A stretch of 10,080 bases of DNA, taken from positions 1-10,080 of the forward strand of contig DATGMB010000271.1 of the NCBI GenBank assembly GCA_035293845.1, read 5' to 3'. The position numbers were made by a program, and so were the translations under genes. Positions within the stretch are counted from its first letter, which is position 1; every line of letters starts with the position of its first letter. This stretch comes from DATGMB01 sp035293845 (GTDB lineage Bacteria; Acidobacteriota; Terriglobia; Bryobacterales; Bryobacteraceae). Below are positions 6,234 through 10,080 of this stretch, piece after piece. Under the pieces are notes generated by a model, which saw nothing but the letters and a program-made list of their open reading frames with translations, searched no databases and was not told the DNA's origin.

Positions 6234-9200
6234 ATGGCTGTGAAATCCGACCCCGACATGGGAATCAATAGCTGGCTCGAAGAGGAGCTGTATCAACAAT
6301 ATCTGCATGACCGCTCGGCGGTCGACGAAAGCTGGAAAGACGTGTTCGAGGCCAATGGCGCCCCGAAGCCCGCGCCCAGCCCCGGCGCGGTCCCGCCCGG
6401 CCCCGTATCCCTCCGGCAGCCCGCACCCGTAACCGCGCTGTCCGGCGCTGCGGGCGAGTGGCAGCCGCTGCGCGGCGCCGCGGGAAAGATCGCGGAGAAC
6501 ATGGCGGCGTCGCTCGCCATTCCGCTCGCGACTTCGCAGCGGGTCATCGCGGTCAAGGTGATGGACGAGAATCGCCGCATCATCAACCAGCACCGTACGC
6601 TGCTGCACCAGAATAAGGTTTCCTACACCCACATCCTGGGATGGGCGGTGGTGAAGGCACTCGCGGAGCTCCCGGCATTGAACCACGCCTACGCCGAGCG
6701 CGACGGGCAGCCCTATCGCGTCGCGCGGCGCGAGGTCAACCTTGGCATCGCGGTCGATGTGGCCGCGAAGGATGGCGGGCGCAGCCTCGTCGTCCCCAAT
6801 ATCAAGGATGCCGGCGCGAAGAATTTCCACGAGTACGCGGCGGCTTTCGACGATCTGGTGGCGCGGGCGCGCACCGGCAAGCTGACCGCTGCGGATTTTC
6901 AGGGAACCACCATTTCGCTGACCAACCCCGGCACGGTCGGCACTATGTCCTCCAACCCGCGCCTCATGCCCGGCCAGGGCGCGATCATCGCCGCGGGCGC
7001 CATCGATTACCCGGCCGAATATCGCGGCGCCGCCGAAGAAACCCGCGCCGTGCTCGGCCTGAGCAAGGTGATGACCCTCACCTGCACGTACGATCACCGC
7101 ATCATTCAGGGCGCGGAATCGGGCGCGTTCCTGGGCAAGGTGCAGGAGCTGCTCGATGGCGCGAACGGCTTCTACGAGGAGATCTTCCAGCACCTGCGCA
7201 TGCCGCACCAGCCGGTGCATTGGGAGACCGACCGGCTGCCGGCGCTGCCCGGCATGACCGAGACGCGCCACGCCGAAATCGCCAAACAGGCGGGGATCAT
7301 GCAGTTGATCAACGCCTACCGCGTGCGCGGCCATCTCATCGCAGATCTCGATCCGCTCGGCTCCGAGCCCACCCGGCACCCCGAGCTCGACCCGGAAACC
7401 TACGGCCTTTCGATCTGGGATCTCGACCGCGAATTCCTCACGGGCAGCCTCGGCGAAGGCGTCGGCGGCCGCGCGGCCAAGCCCGTCGCCACGCTGCGGG
7501 AGATCCTCGAAACCCTGCGCGACACCTACTGCGGCAAGATCGGCTGCGAGTACATGAATATTCAGGTGCCGGAGCAGAAGCGCTGGCTGCAGCACCGCAT
7601 GGAGCCCGGCAAGAACCACTGGCCGCTCGATCGCGAGGTGCGCCTGCGCATCCTGCGCACGCTGATCGCGGCCGAGGAGTTCGAGCACTTCCTGCACTCC
7701 CGCTTCGTCGGCCAGAAGCGTTTCGCGCTCGAAGGCGGCGAGACCGCGGCCGTGATTCTCGAAGAGATCCTGCAGCGCGCCGCCGCGAACAACGTCGCCG
7801 AGATCGTCATCGGCATGGCGCACCGCGGGCGCCTCAACGTCCTGACCAACGTCGTCGGCAAGGACGTGAAGCAGATCTTCTCCGAGTTCGAAGGCGAGAT
7901 CGATCCCGCCAGCACGCAGGGCTCGGGGGACGTGAAATACCACCTGGGCGCGCAGTCGGTGCGCAAGACCGAGAGCGGGCGCGAGATCCTGGTTTCTGTC
8001 GCGCCGAACCCGAGCCACCTGGAGGCGGTCGATCCAGTCGTCGAGGGAATCGTGCGGCCGAAGCAGGACCGCCTGGGCGACCGCGAGAGAGAACGCGTGA
8101 TCCCGGTGCTGGTGCACGGCGATGCCGCTTTTGCCGGGCAGGGCGTGGTGGCGGAGACGCTGAACCTGGCGCAGCTTGACGGTTATTCCACGGGCGGAAC
8201 GATTCACCTCATCATCAACAACCAGATCGGCTTCACCACGCTGCCCGAGGAATCGCGCTCCACGCCCTATTCGACCGACGTGGCGCGCGGCGTGCAGGCG
8301 CCGATCTTCCACGTCAACGGCGACAGTCCGCAGGCGGCCTACCGTGTCGTCGAGCTGGCCTTCGATTACCGCCAGAAGTTCAAGACGGATGTAGTGATCG
8401 ATATGATCTGCTACCGCCGCCACGGCCACAACGAAGCCGACGATCCGAGCTACACGCAGCCGATCCTCTATCGCAAGATCAAGGAGCACCCCTCGGTGGC
8501 CGTCCAATACGGCGAGCGGCTGGTGCGCGAAGGCGTGGTCACGGCCGAAGAGGTCGCGGCCATGCGCAAGGCCGTCGCGCAGCGGCTCTCCGACGCGTAC
8601 GATGCCGGCCAGAAGCGGGTGGAGCGCTTCGAAGTGCAGGAGCTGAGCGCGGTACCGAGCGAGGAGATCGGCAATTTCTGCCCGCGCACGGCCGTCAATC
8701 TGCAGGTGCTGGAGCGCGTGGTCCGCGGCATCACGCAGTTCCCGGCCGATTTCCATCTGCATCCCAAGCTGCGGCGGTTCGTCGAGAACCGGCGCGAGGC
8801 GATCGCCAAGGATGCTCCGGTCGATTGGGCGTTCGGCGAGGCGATGGCGTTCGGCACGCTGGTGCTGGAGGGCACGCCGGTGCGGCTGAGCGGCCAGGAT
8901 TCCGGCCGCGGCACCTTCAGCCAGCGGCACCTCGCGTTCTACGATACCGAGACCGGCCGCCGCTATGTGCCGCTGCGGCACCTCTCGCCCGACCAGGCGC
9001 GCTTCGACGTCTTCGACAGTTCGCTCAGCGAGTACGCCGTGCTCGGCTTCGAATTCGGCTACAGCGTGGCCGACCCGCTTTCGCTGGTGATCTGGGAGGC
9101 GCAGTTCGGCGATTTCGCCAACGGCGCGCAGATCATGATCGATCAGTTCATTTCCTCGGCCGAGCAGAAATGGGGCCAGCCGAGCGGCCTCGTGATGCTG

Positions 9201-9911
9201 CTGCCGCACGGCTTCGAAGGCCAGGGGCCGGAGCATTCGAGCGCGCGCATCGAGCGCTTCCTGACGCTCTGCGCGGAGAACAACATGCTCGTGTGTAACG
9301 TCACCACGCCCGCGCAATACTTCCACCTCCTGAGGCGCCAGATGTACGGCGGGCACGACCGCCGCGGCACGCGCAAGCCTCTGATCGTCTTCACGCCCAA
9401 GAGCCTGCTGCGGCATCCGCGCGCCGTCTCGAAGCTCCACGATTTCACGAGCGGCGGATTCCTCGAGATCCTCGGCGACCACGTGGACGCCAAGCCCGTG
9501 ACCCAGGTGATCTTCTGCACCGGCAAGGTCTACTACGATCTGCTGGCCGCGCGCGAGGAGCGCAATGCCGGCCACGTCGCGCTCATCCGCGTCGAACAGT
9601 TGTACCCGTTCGATGCCGAGCAGGCCCGCGACATGCTGGCCCGGTATTCCCCGACCGCCGAAGTCGTTTGGGCGCAGGAGGAGCCGCGGAACATGGGCGC
9701 ATGGCGCTTCATGCGCGAGGCCTTCGAGCCGCTGCTCGAAGCGACCGGCCGCGAGCTGCTCTACGTCGGACGGCCGGAAAGCGCCAGCCCCGCCACCGGT
9801 TCCGGCAAGCGCCACCAGGAGGAGCAGGCTTCGATCGTCAACGACGCCCTGGCGCCCGGCGCGATCTCCGAGACCCGCCGCGTGCGGCTGGTGGCGGCGC
9901 GAAAGAAGTAA
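6234..9911 (+). CDS. kgd: Fused 2-oxoglutarate dehydrogenase E2-E1 protein (Kgd/OdhA type)
   Basis: This 1225-residue enzyme oxidatively decarboxylates 2-oxoglutarate in the TCA cycle. Domains in order: an N-terminal NSWLEEELYQQYLHDRSAVD segment as in OGDH E1; a Pro/Ala linker (about 45-70); an E2 acyltransferase core (about 76-315) with catalytic H288 in DHRIIQGAES; and the TPP-dependent E1 part from about residue 340, with GHLIADLDPLG (366), HRGRLNVL (530), the TPP-binding HGDAAFAGQG (628), YRRHGHNEADDPS (727) and QFGDFANGAQ (958). It ends in WAQEEPRNMGAW plus a short tail. The layout and length match mycobacterial Kgd and corynebacterial OdhA. As there, no lipoyl or subunit-binding domain is present, so lipoylated E2 and E3 must come from elsewhere. 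ATG 6234 is preferred; TTG 6219 in frame would add five residues. It appears monocistronic, ending before a terminator-like hairpin. Confidence 0.95.
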   Translation: MAVKSDPDMGINSWLEEELYQQYLHDRSAVDESWKDVFEANGAPKPAPSPGAVPPGPVSLRQPAPVTALSGAAGEWQPLRGAAGKIAENMAASLAIPLATSQRVIAVKVMDENRRIINQHRTLLHQNKVSYTHILGWAVVKALAELPALNHAYAERDGQPYRVARREVNLGIAVDVAAKDGGRSLVVPNIKDAGAKNFHEYAAAFDDLVARARTGKLTAADFQGTTISLTNPGTVGTMSSNPRLMPGQGAIIAAGAIDYPAEYRGAAEETRAVLGLSKVMTLTCTYDHRIIQGAESGAFLGKVQELLDGANGFYEEIFQHLRMPHQPVHWETDRLPALPGMTETRHAEIAKQAGIMQLINAYRVRGHLIADLDPLGSEPTRHPELDPETYGLSIWDLDREFLTGSLGEGVGGRAAKPVATLREILETLRDTYCGKIGCEYMNIQVPEQKRWLQHRMEPGKNHWPLDREVRLRILRTLIAAEEFEHFLHSRFVGQKRFALEGGETAAVILEEILQRAAANNVAEIVIGMAHRGRLNVLTNVVGKDVKQIFSEFEGEIDPASTQGSGDVKYHLGAQSVRKTESGREILVSVAPNPSHLEAVDPVVEGIVRPKQDRLGDRERERVIPVLVHGDAAFAGQGVVAETLNLAQLDGYSTGGTIHLIINNQIGFTTLPEESRSTPYSTDVARGVQAPIFHVNGDSPQAAYRVVELAFDYRQKFKTDVVIDMICYRRHGHNEADDPSYTQPILYRKIKEHPSVAVQYGERLVREGVVTAEEVAAMRKAVAQRLSDAYDAGQKRVERFEVQELSAVPSEEIGNFCPRTAVNLQVLERVVRGITQFPADFHLHPKLRRFVENRREAIAKDAPVDWAFGEAMAFGTLVLEGTPVRLSGQDSGRGTFSQRHLAFYDTETGRRYVPLRHLSPDQARFDVFDSSLSEYAVLGFEFGYSVADPLSLVIWEAQFGDFANGAQIMIDQFISSAEQKWGQPSGLVMLLPHGFEGQGPEHSSARIERFLTLCAENNMLVCNVTTPAQYFHLLRRQMYGGHDRRGTRKPLIVFTPKSLLRHPRAVSKLHDFTSGGFLEILGDHVDAKPVTQVIFCTGKVYYDLLAAREERNAGHVALIRVEQLYPFDAEQARDMLARYSPTAEVVWAQEEPRNMGAWRFMREAFEPLLEATGRELLYVGRPESASPATGSGKRHQEEQASIVNDALAPGAISETRRVRLVAARKK

Positions 9912-9927
9912 CGCGATAGGGATATGG

Positions 9928-9939
9928 TTGACTTGTCAA
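9928..9939. repeat. Short perfect inverted repeat TTGAC-TT-GTCAA
   Basis: Five-base arms flank a two-base centre, 17 nt after the dehydrogenase stop. It could be an operator half-site pair, or TTGACT could act as a -35. However, no good -10 is seen 16-18 bp downstream (GTAGTT/TAGTTC there). Function unknown. Confidence 0.4.
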
Positions 9940-9965
9940 GAGATTGCCCGGTAGTTCGTAGAAAG

Positions 9966-10037
9966 TAGCGACCCTCGCCCCCGAGGCATGGTAGCCTCGG
10001 GGAAAATTTTTCCGCCAGGAAAAAAGGAGAGTCGCTA
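9966..10037 (+). promoter_or_regulatory. Long inverted repeat covering the ribosome binding site of the next gene
   Basis: TAGCGACCCTC (9966-9976) pairs with GAGAGTCGCTA (10027-10037): 10 of 11 positions, as 7 bp, one C-A mismatch, then 3 bp. The right arm includes most of the GGAG ribosome site (10026-10029) and runs to one base before ATG 10039. The terminator-like hairpin lies inside. In RNA this would form an outer stem hiding the start region, a layout seen in translation-controlled leaders. The pairing is visible in the sequence; the regulatory role is inferred. Confidence 0.45.
9979..10011 (+). terminator. Rho-independent terminator-like hairpin
   Basis: CCCCGAGGC (9979-9987), a six-base loop ATGGTA, and GCCTCGGGG (9994-10002) form a perfect 9-bp GC-rich stem, followed by AAAATTTTT ending at 10011. 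It is 67 nt past the dehydrogenase stop and 28 nt before the next ATG, so it can end the dehydrogenase transcript, attenuate the next gene, or both. Four A bases sit between stem and T-run, where they can extend the stem by A-T pairing, so it could also work on the opposite strand. Confidence 0.75.
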
Positions 10038-10038
10038 T

Positions 10039-10080
10039 ATGCAGAAACGATATCAGATCGAGAAGGAACGCGCGGTGCAG
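10039..10080 (+). CDS. N-terminus of an unidentified protein, truncated by the window end
   Basis: ATG 10039 follows AAAAAAGGAG with 9 nt spacing, and the frame stays open to the last base, giving 14 residues: MQKRYQIEKERAVQ. The segment is highly charged and probably helical. It loosely resembles the start of helix-turn-helix or transposase subunits (KRY...ERAV), but 14 residues cannot support a name. Its leader holds the nested hairpins described above. Confidence 0.6.
   Translation, partial: MQKRYQIEKERAVQ

Noticed and set aside
6210..9815. A 1201-codon open frame antisense to the dehydrogenase
   Set aside because: It is in codon register with the sense gene, so a stop needs sense TTA, CTA or TCA codons, which GC-rich genes avoid. 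Its translation is low-complexity Arg/Ala/His/Leu-rich with no known domain, while the sense strand encodes a textbook enzyme.
10039..10080. Transposase (IS3 OrfA-like) identity for the last gene
   Set aside because: Only 14 residues are available; the KRY...ERAV resemblance is too short to support an assignment.

Overview
This is a GC-rich bacterial chromosomal segment. GC-ending codons dominate and leave long stop-free antisense frames. The gene content best fits an Acidobacteriota member of the Solibacter/Bryobacter type: a large secreted M14 carboxypeptidase, a fused Kgd-type 2-oxoglutarate dehydrogenase, a DUF5658-like membrane protein, and short-leader promoters with TACAAT-like -10 boxes. 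That placement is inferred from gene families, not from a marker gene. No rRNA, tRNA or CRISPR array was seen.

Layout. At 1-174 (+) is the C-terminus of a Cys/Met-metabolism PLP enzyme. At 176-551 there is no intact gene. On the minus strand this stretch holds the last 31 codons of a ParE/RelE-type toxin, joined to about 250 bp of very C-rich DNA built from two imperfect copies of a roughly 115-130 bp repeat. From 4788 down to 551 runs a minus-strand block: a class V PLP aminotransferase, a secreted M14 zinc carboxypeptidase, and a VapBC-like antitoxin/PIN-toxin pair whose frames overlap by 11 nt. A 41-bp divergent gap then leads to the plus strand: a secreted M48 metalloprotease (4830-5723), a three-helix DUF5658-like membrane protein (5797-6117), and a 1225-residue fused E2-E1 2-oxoglutarate dehydrogenase (6234-9911). 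The last 170 bases hold a strong terminator-like hairpin nested inside a longer inverted repeat. The right arm of that repeat covers the ribosome binding site of a final, truncated gene starting at 10039.

How the genes relate. The Kgd-like protein is the TCA-cycle 2-oxoglutarate oxidation enzyme and appears to be transcribed alone. The aminotransferase and M14 peptidase are nearly abutting, so they are probably co-transcribed. The two proteases (M14 and M48) both carry signal peptides and act outside the cytoplasm, but they lie in divergent units. The VapBC pair sits 25 bp beyond the M14 stop and next to the decayed ParE remnant, so 176-1202 looks like a small toxin-antitoxin island under decay.

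I saw no clearly new multi-gene system. The most unusual items are the nested hairpin leader at the right edge and the repeat/ParE-remnant junction at the left edge.
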